A program made the position numbers and the translations under genes. A DNA stretch of 64,000 nucleotides from Bradyrhizobium sp. CSS354 (GTDB taxonomy: Bacteria; Pseudomonadota; Alphaproteobacteria; Rhizobiales; Xanthobacteraceae). Where the stretch lies: the NCBI RefSeq assembly GCF_029051725.1, contig NZ_JAACFU010000004.1, positions 496,001 through 560,000 on the forward strand, in the 5' to 3' direction. This document shows positions 35,725-45,476 of this stretch, piece by piece (within the stretch, counting starts at the first letter, position 1; each line of letters starts with the position of its first letter). Under the pieces are notes generated by a model. It ran no database searches. It was not told the DNA's origin and was given only the letters and a program-made list of their open reading frames with translations.

Positions 35725-37035
35725 TCACCTTGGCGCCTTGACTTTGGCGTCTTGCCTTGCGCCGCCATTTGCGACCTTGGGCTGGCTGTCCCGGATCAGG
35801 CGATCGAGATGCATGCGGATGTGAGCCGCTTCTGCGGACGTGTTGGCGAGAGCGATGGCGCGGTCGAATGCGATGCGGGCTTCGTCGTTGCGGCCGAGCT
35901 GCATCAGGAAAGCGCCGCGCACGCCGTAGAAATGGAAGTAATTGGCAAGCTTTGGCGCCAGCGGCTCGATCAGGTCGAGCGCGGCTTGCGGGCCGCGCAC
36001 CTTGGAAATCGCGACCGCGCGGTTGAGCGTCACCACCGGCGACGGCTGCACCACCTCCAGCGCACCATAGAGCAGGTCGATCTGAGCCCAGTCGGTCTCC
36101 TCAGGCGTCGACGCGCGGGCATGCAGCGCGGCGATCGCTGCCTGGATCTGGTAGGGCCCGCTGCGGCGATGGCGTATCGCCTTGTCGATCAGCGCGAGGC
36201 CTTCCGCGATCATCGTGCCGTTCCACAGCGAACGATCCTGGTCGTCCAGCAGGATCAGCGAGCCATCCGCGGCAAAGCGCGAGGCACTGCGAGCATGCTG
36301 CAACAAGATGAGCGCCGTGAGCCCCATGATCTCTGGCTCGCTCTGGAACAGCCGCAGCAGCAGCCGCGCCAGCCGGATCGCTTCCTCGCACAGCGGTTTT
36401 CTGATTTCGGCGGTGTCGCCGCTCGCGGAATAGCCCTCGTTGAAGATCAAATAGATCATCGCGGCCACACCGGCGAGCCGCTCCGAACGCTCGACCGCGC
36501 CCGGCGTTTCGAACGGCGTCCCGGCCTCCGCCACCTTGGCCTTGGCACGCGTGATGCGCTGCTCCATCGCCGCATCCGACACCAGGAAGGCGCGCGCGAT
36601 CTGCTTCACCGTCAGGCCGCAGACGATACGGAGCGCCAGCGCGATCTGCTGCGTCGCCGGCAGCCCTGGATGGCAGCAGATGAACATCAGTCGCAAAATG
36701 TCGTCGCGGTAGTGCGAGCCGTCGAGCCGCTCGGCGAGCGCGCCCTCGGCGTCGTCGAGATCGGAGATCGCCTGGTCGTCCTCCGGCAGCGGCTGCTGCT
36801 TGCGGGTGCGGCGCACCTCGTCGATCGCAACGTTGCGGCCGACCATGATCAGCCAGGCCGCGGGATCGCGCGGCGGTCCGTTCTGCGGCCAGGTCTTCAG
36901 CGCGCGCAGGCAGGCGTTCTGAAACGCTTCCTCGGCGGTGTCGAGATCGCGGAAATAGCGCAGCAGCGCGCCGACCGCCTGGGGGCGCGCCGAGGTCAGC
37001 GCGGTCTCGATCCAGGCGGTATCGGCCTCGCTCAC
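35725..37035 (-). CDS. ECF42-type RNA polymerase sigma factor with TPR-like extension
   Basis: The protein has 436 residues, about twice a minimal ECF sigma factor. Sigma region 2 (about 12-80) has RYFRDLDTAEEAFQNACLRA and WLIMVGRNVAIDEVRR. Region 4 (about 115-170) has LALRIVCGLTVKQIARAFLV. The long C-terminal part (about 185-415) has YLIFNEGYSAS and TPR-like helices, as in the ECF42 group, whose extension is needed for activity. Its start overlaps the DGPF gene by four bases, the standard ECF42 arrangement. No anti-sigma gene is nearby. It probably recognises the four TGTCGG-N17-CGTC elements around it, including the one upstream of its own unit. Confidence 0.92.
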   Translation of the reverse strand: MSEADTAWIETALTSARPQAVGALLRYFRDLDTAEEAFQNACLRALKTWPQNGPPRDPAAWLIMVGRNVAIDEVRRTRKQQPLPEDDQAISDLDDAEGALAERLDGSHYRDDILRLMFICCHPGLPATQQIALALRIVCGLTVKQIARAFLVSDAAMEQRITRAKAKVAEAGTPFETPGAVERSERLAGVAAMIYLIFNEGYSASGDTAEIRKPLCEEAIRLARLLLRLFQSEPEIMGLTALILLQHARSASRFAADGSLILLDDQDRSLWNGTMIAEGLALIDKAIRHRRSGPYQIQAAIAALHARASTPEETDWAQIDLLYGALEVVQPSPVVTLNRAVAISKVRGPQAALDLIEPLAPKLANYFHFYGVRGAFLMQLGRNDEARIAFDRAIALANTSAEAAHIRMHLDRLIRDSQPKVANGGARQDAKVKAPR

Positions 37036-37400
37036 GTCAGATTCCCTCCGGGCCTGAACACGCCTACCGGGCGTACCTCATAGGCGCCACCCGGATTGGC
37101 CGATCCGAGGTCACGCGCAACGTCGAGCGCCTCGTCGAGGTTCTTGCAATCGACGATATAGAAGCCGAGCAACTGCTCCTTGGTCTCCGCATAGGGGCCG
37201 TCGAGCACCAACGGCGGATCTTCCTTGCGCAGCGTCGCTGCCGCAGTGGTCGGCAGCAGCCGCGCCACCGGGCCGAGCCGGCCCTGCTGTGTCAGCTTCT
37301 CCTGCACCACGGCGAGCTTCTTCATCACGGCTTCATCCTGGTCCTTGCTCCAGGAGCCGACGAAGTCCTCGTCGTGATAGCAAAGGATCGCATAAAGCAT
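37032..37400 (-). CDS. YciI/DGPF family protein, ECF42 partner
   Basis: The protein has 122 residues. It begins MLYAILCYHDEDF and carries the diagnostic LDGPYAETKEQLLGFYIVD. DGPF proteins are the hallmark neighbours of ECF42 sigma factors; their role is unresolved. The start at 37400 is set by the family N-terminus and a GAAGG site. Its stop overlaps the sigma factor start (ATGA). Confidence 0.92.
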   Translation of the reverse strand: MLYAILCYHDEDFVGSWSKDQDEAVMKKLAVVQEKLTQQGRLGPVARLLPTTAAATLRKEDPPLVLDGPYAETKEQLLGFYIVDCKNLDEALDVARDLGSANPGGAYEVRPVGVFRPGGNLT

Positions 37401-37432
37401 GGGCAGTACCTTCTCTGAACGCTTGTTTTGAA

Positions 37433-37459
37433 GACGATCTACTATGCCTCGCCCCGACA
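37433..37459 (-). promoter_or_regulatory. ECF42-type promoter (TGTCGG-N17-CGTC), DGPF-sigma unit
   Basis: TGTCGG (37454-37459) and CGTC (37433-37436) are 17 bases apart on the minus strand, 33 bases before the DGPF start. This implies positive autoregulation. Confidence 0.72.
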
Positions 37460-37543
37460 CGGCTGCGGAAAAAAATTGCAAGAAAAATCCGACAGATCGT
37501 GGCAAGGAGGGCCATCAAAGCGGAACCTCAAGAGGCACTTCGA

Positions 37544-38509
37544 ATGACAGTGGGCACACTGGCCGTCCTGATCAACAGCACGCAGCAAAACTGGCTGCCG
37601 GAGCGCTGGAAGGCCCGGTTCGACGCGGTCGGCGGCGGCCGCCGCGTGGTGCTGCTGCCCGATGCCGGGCTCGATCCGGCCGAGGTGCACTATGCCGCGG
37701 TGTGGAAGCCGGTGCCGGGCGATCTCGGCTCCTTCCCCAATCTGCGTGCGATCTTCAATCTAGGCGCCGGCGTCGACGCGCTGATGGCGGACAAGAGCCT
37801 TCCGAACGTGCCGCTGGTGCGCGTGGCCGTGCCCGATCTGACCGGCCGCATGACCGAATACGTCGTTCAGCACGTGCTGATGCACCACCGCCAGGAGCTT
37901 TATCTGCGCCAGTCGCAGCGCGAAAAGCGCTGGGAGCCGACCTATCAATGGCCGGCGAGCGCGGTCACGGTCGGTGTCATGGGACTGGGCACGCTCGGCA
38001 CCGATGCGGCCGAAGTGCTGCGGCGGCTTGGTTTCCGTGTCGCCGGCTGGAGCCGCAGCCCGCGCACCATCGCGGGCGTCGAATGCTTCCATGGCGCCGG
38101 GCAGATCGACGCGTTCCTGCGCACGACCGATATTCTCGTCAGCCTGTTGCCGCTGACGCCCGATACACACGGCATCCTCAACCGCGACGTCTTCACCAAG
38201 CTCAACCGCAAAAGCCCACTCGGTGCGCCCGTGCTGATCAACGCCGGCCGCGGCGGCCTTCAGAACGAAGCCGACATCCTGGCCTGCCTCGACGACGGCA
38301 CGCTGGGCGCCGCCTCGCTCGACGTCTTCGTGCAGGAGCCGCAGCCGAACGACAGCCGGTTCTGGACCCATCCCAAGGTGCTGCTGACCCCGCACAACGC
38401 CGCCGATACCGACGCCGATGCGATCTCGGCCTATGTCGCTGAGCAGATCGCGCGGTTCGAGGCGGGTGGTGTGCTGGAGAACGTGGTGGACCGGGCGCGG
38501 GGGTATTGA
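37544..38509 (+). CDS. Glyoxylate/hydroxypyruvate reductase A-like dehydrogenase
   Basis: The protein has 321 residues. It belongs to the D-2-hydroxyacid dehydrogenases: the nucleotide-binding motif [17 protein letters not shown] is near residue 145, [12 protein letters not shown] follows, then [15 protein letters not shown] and [11 protein letters not shown] with the catalytic histidine. The overall pattern is closest to GhrA, which reduces glyoxylate and hydroxypyruvate with NADPH. The start MTVGTLAVL has AGAGG upstream. It is divergent from the DGPF-sigma unit. Confidence 0.88.
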   Translation: MTVGTLAVLINSTQQNWLPERWKARFDAVGGGRRVVLLPDAGLDPAEVHYAAVWKPVPGDLGSFPNLRAIFNLGAGVDALMADKSLPNVPLVRVAVPDLTGRMTEYVVQHVLMHHRQELYLRQSQREKRWEPTYQWPASAVTVGVMGLGTLGTDAAEVLRRLGFRVAGWSRSPRTIAGVECFHGAGQIDAFLRTTDILVSLLPLTPDTHGILNRDVFTKLNRKSPLGAPVLINAGRGGLQNEADILACLDDGTLGAASLDVFVQEPQPNDSRFWTHPKVLLTPHNAADTDADAISAYVAEQIARFEAGGVLENVVDRARGY

Positions 38510-38592
38510 GACCTCATGTGCCACCCGAGCCCGTAAAATCACTGATCGCCGGCCGGTATCCCGTTCACCCTCTCTTAGCGAGAAGTTGATAC

Positions 38593-38609
38593 GCGTTGTT
38601 AATCAACGC
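38593..38609. promoter_or_regulatory. Inverted repeat GCGTTG-N5-CAACGC before the chemoreceptor
   Basis: A perfect 6-bp inverted repeat with an AT-rich centre lies 18 bases before the start codon. It could be an operator or a small mRNA hairpin. Confidence 0.35.
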
Positions 38610-38627
38610 TCAACGAACGAGTCGGAC

Positions 38628-40595
38628 ATGCGCTTTACGCTCGGCCTCAGGATGCGGATCACGGTTGCGCTGGCGGTGACGGCTGCCGCGACCGCGCTGT
38701 TTGCGGTGCTCGGTGCAATGTGGATCATCGCGGGGATCATCGACCGCGCCGACCAGCGCGAGCTGCGCAGCCATTACGATGCCCTGCAATCGCGCATCGC
38801 CGAGGAGTCCCGCCGCGCCGCCGCCATGAGCGCCGTCGTCGCCGCGATGCCGGCGACGCAGGACGCGATGGCCAAGCAGGATCGCAATGCCTTGGTCAGC
38901 CTGTTCGGGCCGGTGTTTGCCGCGACCAAATCGGAGTACGGAGTCGAACAGTTCCAGTTCCACGTGGCGCCCGCGACCTCGTTCCTGCGCGTGCACCAGC
39001 CTGCTAAATTCGGCGATGACCTCTCCGGCTTCCGCAAAACCGTGATCATGGCCAATCAGGAGCACAAGGTCGTGGTTGGCCTGGAGGGCGGCCTGGCCGG
39101 GCTCGGCATCCGCGGCGTGGTGCCGATCGCGCAAGGCGGCAAGCATCTCGGCTCAGTGGAATTTGGCCTGACCTTCGGCCAGTCCTTCCTGGACGACTTC
39201 AAGACCAACCGCCATGTCGACATCGCCTTCCATCTCGCGGACGGCGGCGGCTTCAAGCTGTTCGGCGGCACGCTGAAGGGCAAGAGCTTCTTCGACGCGA
39301 CCGATTACGGCCGCGCCGCCGGCGGTGACTTCACGATGCGGCAGGCCAAGCTCGACACAACGCCGGTGGCCGCGCTGCTCGGACCGATCAGGGATTTTTC
39401 CGGCAAGCCCCTCGGCGCGGTCGAACTGGTGATGGATAATGCCGACTATGTGGCCTCTGCCGACCGTGCCTGGCTGCTGGCATTCGGCATCGCCGCGCTC
39501 GGGCTCGTGCTCGCCGCAATCGTCGGCTATCTCATCGCCCGCAGCATCTCGCGTCCGATTATCTCCATCACCACGGTGATGCGCGAGTTGGCCGACGGAC
39601 ATCTCGATGTTGCCGTCCCCGCCAGCAAGGCGAATGACGAGGTCGGCGCGATGGTGAGGGCGGTCGCGGTGTTCCGTGACAATGCGATGAGCTTCAACAA
39701 GCTCCAGGCCGATCAGCTCGAGGCCAAGGTGCAGTCCGAAGCGGAGAAGCGACGCGCGTTCGCCGCGCTCGCCGACAATTTCGAAGCCAGCATCCGCGAC
39801 GTCGTCACCACGGTCTCCTCGGCCGCGGTCGAGATGGAGAACACGGCGCGCTCGATGTCTGATATCGTCGAGCGGTCACGGCAGCAGACCGGCACGGTGT
39901 CGTCGGCCTCGGCGCTCGCCTCGGAGAATGTGCAGACGGTTGCTGCCGCCGCGGAGGAGCTGTCGTCGTCGATGACCGAGATCAGCCGGCGCCTTGCGCA
40001 CGCGACGGCGGTCGTCGGCAAAGCTGCGAGCGACGGGCGACGGTCGAATGAGCGCGTGCAGAGTCTGGCCGACGCCGCGCAAAAAATCGGAGACGTCGTC
40101 TCCTTCATCAGCGGTATTGCCGAGCAAACCAATCTGCTGGCACTCAACGCAACAATCGAGGCGGCGCGCGCGGGCGAAGCCGGCCGCGGCTTTGCGGTGG
40201 TCGCTTCAGAGGTGAAGGCGCTGGCAACCCAGACCGCCAAGGCGACCGAGGAGATCGGCGCGCAGGTGACGGCGGTACAGGGCGAGACCACCGGCGCAGT
40301 GGACGGCATCCAGTCGATCTGCGCCACGATCCAGGAGGTCGACGAGATCTCCGCGGCGATTGCGGCCGCCGTCGGCCAGCAGGGCACCGCGACGCAGGAG
40401 ATCGCGCAGAACGTCCAGCAGGCAGCCGCTCGCACCGGCGAGGTTTCGCAAAACATCGCGGGTGTCACCGCCGGCATCGCCGCGACGGGAACAGCAGCGG
40501 AGGAAGTCCTGGGCTCGGCGATCGAGCTGTCAAAACAATCGCAGCGGCTGCGCGACGAGGTGGACCGCTTCCTCGCGCATATTCGCGCAGCGTAG
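38628..40595 (+). CDS. Methyl-accepting chemotaxis protein with Cache-type sensor
   Basis: The protein has 655 residues. Membrane helices at about 10-35 and 275-300 enclose a periplasmic sensor with [20 protein letters not shown], typical of double-Cache-3 domains. A HAMP domain follows ([20 protein letters not shown]), then the signalling domain with tip [20 protein letters not shown] near residue 500. It reports a periplasmic ligand to a CheA/CheW array. The ligand is unknown and no che gene is adjacent. The ribosome site is weak. Confidence 0.93.
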   Translation: MRFTLGLRMRITVALAVTAAATALFAVLGAMWIIAGIIDRADQRELRSHYDALQSRIAEESRRAAAMSAVVAAMPATQDAMAKQDRNALVSLFGPVFAATKSEYGVEQFQFHVAPATSFLRVHQPAKFGDDLSGFRKTVIMANQEHKVVVGLEGGLAGLGIRGVVPIAQGGKHLGSVEFGLTFGQSFLDDFKTNRHVDIAFHLADGGGFKLFGGTLKGKSFFDATDYGRAAGGDFTMRQAKLDTTPVAALLGPIRDFSGKPLGAVELVMDNADYVASADRAWLLAFGIAALGLVLAAIVGYLIARSISRPIISITTVMRELADGHLDVAVPASKANDEVGAMVRAVAVFRDNAMSFNKLQADQLEAKVQSEAEKRRAFAALADNFEASIRDVVTTVSSAAVEMENTARSMSDIVERSRQQTGTVSSASALASENVQTVAAAAEELSSSMTEISRRLAHATAVVGKAASDGRRSNERVQSLADAAQKIGDVVSFISGIAEQTNLLALNATIEAARAGEAGRGFAVVASEVKALATQTAKATEEIGAQVTAVQGETTGAVDGIQSICATIQEVDEISAAIAAAVGQQGTATQEIAQNVQQAAARTGEVSQNIAGVTAGIAATGTAAEEVLGSAIELSKQSQRLRDEVDRFLAHIRAA

Positions 40596-40635
40596 CGGGG
40601 ACGACGTTTGGGAGATAGCTTGCGCCACGCAGCGC

Positions 40636-41280
40636 CTAGCTCTTTCCTCCCACTATCACGTCGATCGTCCCCTTTACGATCGCCTCGAGCTCCTTCCGCG
40701 ACACACGCGCGCGGGAGCGAATAGCGATTGAGTGCACGGTTGCTGAAGCGAGCTGCGCCAGCACGGCGGGATCGGCGCTCTCGGGCAACTCGCCTTTCTC
40801 CTTGGCGCGGCGGAAGCAACTCGCAAATGCCTTGTCGAGCTCGTTGAGGCCATCGAGCACCATCGCGCGGATGTCGGGATCGCCGACCGCCTCGGAAGCC
40901 GCCGTGACCACGGTGAAGCAGCCGCGCGGGCCGGCCTCGCCGGAGAGATAGATGTTCAGCGCGGCGGCGAAGATGCGCTCCAGCCGCTGGCGCACGGGCA
41001 TCTCCTGGCGAAAGATCTCCACCATCGATGCGCGCGCTTCCTCGCGGTAGCGCTGATAGCTCTTGATGTAGAGCTCGCGCTTGTCGCCGAAGGCACCATA
41101 GAGGCTCGGGCGATTCATGCCGGTGGCTTCGCTGAGATCGTCGAGCGAGGTCGCGGCGAAACCCTGCGTGCGGAACAGGTCGAGCGCCTTGCCAAGCGCG
41201 ACGTCGGGCTCATAGGCGCGCGGACGGCCGCGGCGTTTGTGTTCGCTGGCAGCAGCTGGCGGCTTCTGTTTTTGTACCAT
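40636..41280 (-). CDS. TetR family transcriptional regulator
   Basis: The protein has 214 residues. A basic RRGRPRAYE leader precedes the helix-turn-helix (TSLDDLSEATGMNRPSLYGA, then FGDKRELY), a common TetR subtype. The start at 41280 is chosen over an upstream in-frame codon because family proteins begin here. It is divergent from a glutathione transferase gene, its most likely target. Confidence 0.9.
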   Translation of the reverse strand: MVQKQKPPAAASEHKRRGRPRAYEPDVALGKALDLFRTQGFAATSLDDLSEATGMNRPSLYGAFGDKRELYIKSYQRYREEARASMVEIFRQEMPVRQRLERIFAAALNIYLSGEAGPRGCFTVVTAASEAVGDPDIRAMVLDGLNELDKAFASCFRRAKEKGELPESADPAVLAQLASATVHSIAIRSRARVSRKELEAIVKGTIDVIVGGKS

Positions 41281-41331
41281 TTCGCAATTTAATCCTTGAC
41301 CGCCGCTATAATATGCAAGACAGTACAAAAA
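41269..41331. promoter_or_regulatory. TetR/GST divergent control region with 9-bp inverted repeats
   Basis: TTTTTGTAC (41269-41277) and GTACAAAAA (41323-41331) are complementary and 45 bases apart, one at the tetR start and one in the GST leader. The wide spacing suits two half-operators or chance. Confidence 0.3.
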
Positions 41332-41396
41332 TCAATCTGGCCGGGTTGAGCGACACTCCAGAAGTCACATCGAGGAATTGCCCAAGGAGGCTCAAG

Positions 41397-42041
41397 ATGG
41401 ATCTTTATTTCTCGCCGCTCGCCTGTTCGATGGCGACCCGCGTTGCGCTTTATGAAGCCGGCGCCGAAGCGAATTATCTCGAAGTCGACCCGCCGACCAA
41501 GACAGTGCTGAGCGACGGCACTGACTTTCGAACCGTGAACCCGATCGGCCTGGTGCCGACACTGCGGACCGATGAGGGCGTGGTGCTAACTGAGAACGCC
41601 GCGATCCTGCAATATATCGCCGACCGCTTCCCGCAATCGGGCCTCGGCGCCGCAGCGGGCATCGATCGCACGCGGCTGCATCAATGGCTCTGCTTCATCG
41701 GCACCGAGCTGCACAAGGGCCTGTTCATCCCGGTGCTCGACCGCAAGGCGCCGCAGGAGACGAAAGCCTATGCGCTGGAGAAGAACCTGTCGCGGCTGGA
41801 CTATCTCGACAATTACCTGAAGGGGCGCGACTTCCTGCTCGACCATTTCAGCGTCGCCGACGCCTATCTCGTCACGGTCATCAACTGGACCATGGCGACG
41901 CCTCCGATCGAGCTCGCCAAATGGCCGAACGTGAAGGCCTATTACGAACGCCTGCGTCAACGGCCGTCGATCGCCAAAGCGATCGCGGAAGAGTTCGAGC
42001 TGTACAAGGCCGAGCAGGCGCGGAAGAAGGCGGCGGCGTAA
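41397..42041 (+). CDS. Glutathione S-transferase
   Basis: The protein has 214 residues. The thioredoxin-like N-terminal domain has YFSPLACSMATRVALYEAG, with serine or cysteine in the catalytic position, and the glutathione-site segment ENAAILQYIAD. The helical C-terminal domain ends with LAKWPNVKAYYERLRQRPS. The pattern is of the beta/theta-like bacterial type. A strong AAGGAGG precedes the start. The divergent TetR gene probably represses it. The electrophile it detoxifies is unknown. Confidence 0.92.
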   Translation: MDLYFSPLACSMATRVALYEAGAEANYLEVDPPTKTVLSDGTDFRTVNPIGLVPTLRTDEGVVLTENAAILQYIADRFPQSGLGAAAGIDRTRLHQWLCFIGTELHKGLFIPVLDRKAPQETKAYALEKNLSRLDYLDNYLKGRDFLLDHFSVADAYLVTVINWTMATPPIELAKWPNVKAYYERLRQRPSIAKAIAEEFELYKAEQARKKAAA

Positions 42042-42127
42042 GCGACATTCGAAATCACCGTCGTTCCCGCCCATGCGCCGGGACGACCGGTTAAACAGCG
42101 CGACAGACCGCGCCCCGGAACAATTGG

Positions 42128-42895
42128 CTATTTCGGCGCGTGGAGTACGACCCCGTAGCGTCGGTATATCCGATCGATCGTGCCGTCGTTTCGCAGCCGT
42201 TCAACCGCTCCATCGATGGTGTCGCGCAATGCATCATCCGGACGGACCATGCCGACCGCGACGTTCCAGTTGAGATCGGCTATGGACTCGTCGCGATCCA
42301 GGATGCGGAGTGCCTTGTCCGGATGCGTCAGGTTGAAATAACTCGCCGCGGCGGGTGTGACCGCAGCGGCATCGATCTCATGGTTTGACAGGGCGTCGAG
42401 GCTGTCGCTCTCGAAGCCGAAAGTCGACGTCGGGACGTGCCGTTGACTGATGATCATGGCAGCGACGGAGCCGACCTGCACCCCGACCTTGGTATGCTCG
42501 TTGAGGCTCTGGAACGAGGCGAGCGCGCTAGATGAGGGGACGGCGAGTGCGACGCCCGTGCGATAATACGGTTTTGAGATTCTCAAGCGGGTTTCACCCT
42601 GCGCTTCGCGGTCGGCGATGACATCCAGAACGATATCGCAACCGGCGCTCCGCATCTGGTACTGGGTGATGATCCAATCGAGTCGCAGGGAGACGCCGAG
42701 CTCGTGTGCCAGCGCCTGGCCCAATTCGATCTGAAAGCCGGGAGGATCGGCGGCCTTGCTTGCGAACGGAAGCGAGTTCGGATGGGCGCACAATCCGAGC
42801 ACGCCGGACGCGCGGATCGCGTCCAGGGTTCGCCCCTGCGCAGGATTCAGCAGTGCGATCACGGCGCCGACCACAAGCGGGAGAACTGTCTTCAT
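42128..42895 (-). CDS. Quinoprotein-associated periplasmic binding protein (XoxJ-like)
   Basis: The protein has 255 residues. A signal peptide (MKTVLPLVVGAVIALL) is followed by a type II periplasmic binding fold: GVLGLCAHPNSLPFASKA and KPYYRTGVALAVP. Such proteins with N-terminal LCAHPNxLPF accompany PQQ alcohol dehydrogenases and are thought to help their maturation rather than carry a nutrient. It lies 34 bases after the cytochrome gene. GAGGACG supports the start at 42895; 42916 is possible. Confidence 0.82.
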   Translation of the reverse strand: MKTVLPLVVGAVIALLNPAQGRTLDAIRASGVLGLCAHPNSLPFASKAADPPGFQIELGQALAHELGVSLRLDWIITQYQMRSAGCDIVLDVIADREAQGETRLRISKPYYRTGVALAVPSSSALASFQSLNEHTKVGVQVGSVAAMIISQRHVPTSTFGFESDSLDALSNHEIDAAAVTPAAASYFNLTHPDKALRILDRDESIADLNWNVAVGMVRPDDALRDTIDGAVERLRNDGTIDRIYRRYGVVLHAPK

Positions 42896-42929
42896 TCCGC
42901 GTCCTCGTATCGACATCGGCCTGATCGAT

Positions 42930-43295
42930 TCAGCCCTCGCGCGGCTTCAGGGCGCGGATATATTTGACGATCTGGTCGATCTGCGCGTCGGTGAAGGCCC
43001 CGCCGAATGCCGGCATCGCACCAGACTTGCCGTTCTTGATGCGGCTGTGCAGATAGTCGTCGTCGCGCGGGGAATCCATCAGCTGCGGTCCCTTGCCGGC
43101 GGCCCGGCCGCCAGCGGAATGACAAAAGCCGCAAGTCCCCGCGAATAGCTGTTCGACGTCGAACGTCCCGTTGTCGGGTACAGGAGTGACAGACTGCGCC
43201 TGAACCGGTGCGGCATACAGCGACGAGGCGCCCAGCACCGCCGATAGCAGCGCGGTGATCTTCTTCACATGCAAGTTCAAGGTATCCAGCTCCAT
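42930..43295 (-). CDS. Class I cytochrome c
   Basis: The protein has 121 residues. A signal peptide ends near PVQAQ. The heme site is CGFCH near residue 55, and the distal methionine is probably in GAMPAFGG. The end DAQIDQIVKYIRAL is a typical cytochrome c helix. It would take electrons from the PQQ dehydrogenase encoded just upstream on the same strand. The start at 43295 is chosen; a GTG at 43322 is possible. Confidence 0.88.
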   Translation of the reverse strand: MELDTLNLHVKKITALLSAVLGASSLYAAPVQAQSVTPVPDNGTFDVEQLFAGTCGFCHSAGGRAAGKGPQLMDSPRDDDYLHSRIKNGKSGAMPAFGGAFTDAQIDQIVKYIRALKPREG

Positions 43296-43398
43296 ATCCT
43301 GAAGCGCCACGCCCCGAAGCACGAGTCCTGAAGCACACCCGAAAATTCCAATGCACGGGAAGCAAGCTTGCGCCTGCTCCCCGGCAATCTGCGATGAT

Positions 43399-45117
43399 TT
43401 ATTTCAAGCTGAAGACGACGAGCGCCCCGTCATCACGCGGCATGCTCTTGTAGACGCCGCCGAAGTTTGGCGCGTATTCGTCCGCCAGCATGCCGCCAAA
43501 GCCAGCGGCCACGGCAATGTACTGCTTGCCATTGACGGAATAGCTGACGATGCCGCCCTGGTGGCCGGTGCCGTTGTTGTGACTCCACAGCTCGGCCCCG
43601 GTTTCGGCATCGTAAGCATGAAGGATGCCGCGGGAGTCGGGCACGAATACGAGATTGCCCGCAGTCGACAGCACGCTTCCGAGCGGCGGCTCGGGATAGC
43701 GAACCTCCCACTTCTTGGCGCCGGTGATGGGGTCGCGCGCGTCGAGATGTCCATAGATCTCTCCGCCCGGAGGGGGTACCATCTTGAAATCGGCGCCGAT
43801 GTTAAGCTGGACCTGGGGCGCTGTGACCGGCGTCGTCTTCTGGACGTCGAGCGTCATGCACCATTCCTGGCCGATCTTGTAGTACAGGCCGGTCTTCGGG
43901 TTGTAGGAGCCGGCATTCCAGCTGACGCCGCCGCCAATGAAGGGGCACAGCGGCGGTTCGGTAACCTTCCCGGCCGTGAAGTCGCGACGGCCGATCAAGG
44001 CACCCGTCTTGGGATCGATATCCTTGACGAAATTGATGTTCTCAACGAGCCGCCAGACATTCTTCACGGCGAGGTTGCGGTCATAGACGAAGACGAAACC
44101 GCCCTTGTTCGGGTGAACTACGAACTTCTGACCGTCGCGTTCGAGCATCACAAACTCGCCGACCGCGCTGTCGAAATCCCAGGCGTCGTGCGGCAACTCC
44201 TGATGATGGAATTTCAGCCTGCCGGTATCGACGTCGAGACCGATCACCGAACTCGTGTAGAGATTGTCGCCGGGACGCGCGCCTTGCGTCTTGTAATCGG
44301 CGCCCGACCAATCGTAGAGCGGCGCCGGGTTTGCGGTGCCCCACAGGATTGTATTGGTCTCGGAATCGTAAGTGCCCGGCATCCAGCCACCGCCCCCGCC
44401 CGTGCGCCAGGAATCGTTTCCCCAGGTCTTCATGGCCTCGTCGGTGCCGGCGACGGTCAAGAACTCCCACTTCTTCTTCCCGGTGGTGGCATCCAGGCCG
44501 AAGATCGGGCCGCGGCCCGGCCATTCACCGCCTTGCGCTCCGATGACCACCGTGCCCTTCGCGTAAAGCGGCGCACCGGTGAAACCGACCGTGAGCTTCT
44601 GCGAGTCGATCAGCCTGGTTTCCCAGAGGACCTTCCCCGACTTCATATCCAGGCCAAGAACCCTGCCATCCATGGTGCCGACGAAAACCTTGCCCTCGCC
44701 GAGCGCTACGCCGCGATTGTAGGGGGAATGGGTCTGACGGGAGATCAGGGCCTCGTCGAGCTCCGGAAAATGCGACCAGATCACCTCGCCTGTCGCGCCG
44801 TTGAGCGCAAAGACCCGGCTGTAAGAACCCGAGTAATAGAGCACGCCATCCGCCGCGAGCGGCATCGATTGCAGGCCGCGGGTCGAGCGTCCTGGAATAT
44901 GGGTCCAGGCAACGTTCAGATTGCCGACGTTGTTTGCATTGATCTGCGCCAGCGGGCTGTAGTGATAGGATTTGTATGAACCGTGATAGGTCAGCCAATC
45001 GTTCTGACCGCCGTTCTCGATCCGCGCAGTATCCACGGACTGGGCAAAGGCTGACGACACCATCAGCGTCGCGCCGGCAACAAGAGGTAGACCAGACTTA
45101 CACCAACGCTTCTTCAT
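43399..45117 (-). CDS. PQQ-dependent alcohol dehydrogenase, lanthanide-type signature
   Basis: The protein has 572 residues. A signal peptide (to about residue 25) leads into an eight-bladed PQQ propeller with LGLDMKSGKVLWE-like tryptophan-docking repeats. Metal and active-site residues are visible: Glu198 in GAQGGEW, Asn263 in GTANPAP, and Asp314 in AWDFD. Asp316, two residues on, is the extra aspartate of lanthanide-dependent enzymes (XoxF, ExaF/PedH). The vicinal Cys-Cys pair found in most relatives is replaced by HSPYN at 130-134. It oxidises an alcohol in the periplasm and passes electrons to the cytochrome c. The preferred alcohol is unknown. Confidence 0.92.
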   Translation of the reverse strand: MKKRWCKSGLPLVAGATLMVSSAFAQSVDTARIENGGQNDWLTYHGSYKSYHYSPLAQINANNVGNLNVAWTHIPGRSTRGLQSMPLAADGVLYYSGSYSRVFALNGATGEVIWSHFPELDEALISRQTHSPYNRGVALGEGKVFVGTMDGRVLGLDMKSGKVLWETRLIDSQKLTVGFTGAPLYAKGTVVIGAQGGEWPGRGPIFGLDATTGKKKWEFLTVAGTDEAMKTWGNDSWRTGGGGGWMPGTYDSETNTILWGTANPAPLYDWSGADYKTQGARPGDNLYTSSVIGLDVDTGRLKFHHQELPHDAWDFDSAVGEFVMLERDGQKFVVHPNKGGFVFVYDRNLAVKNVWRLVENINFVKDIDPKTGALIGRRDFTAGKVTEPPLCPFIGGGVSWNAGSYNPKTGLYYKIGQEWCMTLDVQKTTPVTAPQVQLNIGADFKMVPPPGGEIYGHLDARDPITGAKKWEVRYPEPPLGSVLSTAGNLVFVPDSRGILHAYDAETGAELWSHNNGTGHQGGIVSYSVNGKQYIAVAAGFGGMLADEYAPNFGGVYKSMPRDDGALVVFSLK

Positions 45118-45476
45118 CCGTTCCTCCCGCTCTTATGTTTGCTTAACGTGCGTCTCACAGATGCCGCCGCGAGGGATGCTGCAGTCCGCTGTCTGTCGGT
45201 TCTTCTCCATGCCATTCGAGCCACCAACGGCTCTCGATCTCTCTCGGCGGACATCGCCAAAAGGTGCTACGTTCTCTGGACTGGTTGCAGTTGCGCTTAT
45301 CCTCGCTCCGGCAGCGTACGCCGGATGACGAGGAGCGCAAAGATACAATACGTGCACGGAGCGAATTTGACGCGCGGCGCGGATTGGAAACGTCAGGTGC
45401 GCTGACGGTTTGTCTCGGCTCGCAGATCTCAGACTGCTGCGTGCGGGGGCGGTAACGCCAAGGCCCCAAGACGGAT
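45118..45476. other. Intergenic region, PQQ dehydrogenase / TRAP permease
   Basis: No gene is supported in these 359 bases; the short open frames have no recognisable features. The promoter of the PQQ dehydrogenase unit should lie here on the minus strand, but I see no clear match. Confidence 0.5.

Noticed and set aside
35467..37083. Plus-strand frame opposite the ECF sigma factor gene
   Set aside because: Sigma factor motifs and the overlap with the DGPF gene fix the coding strand.
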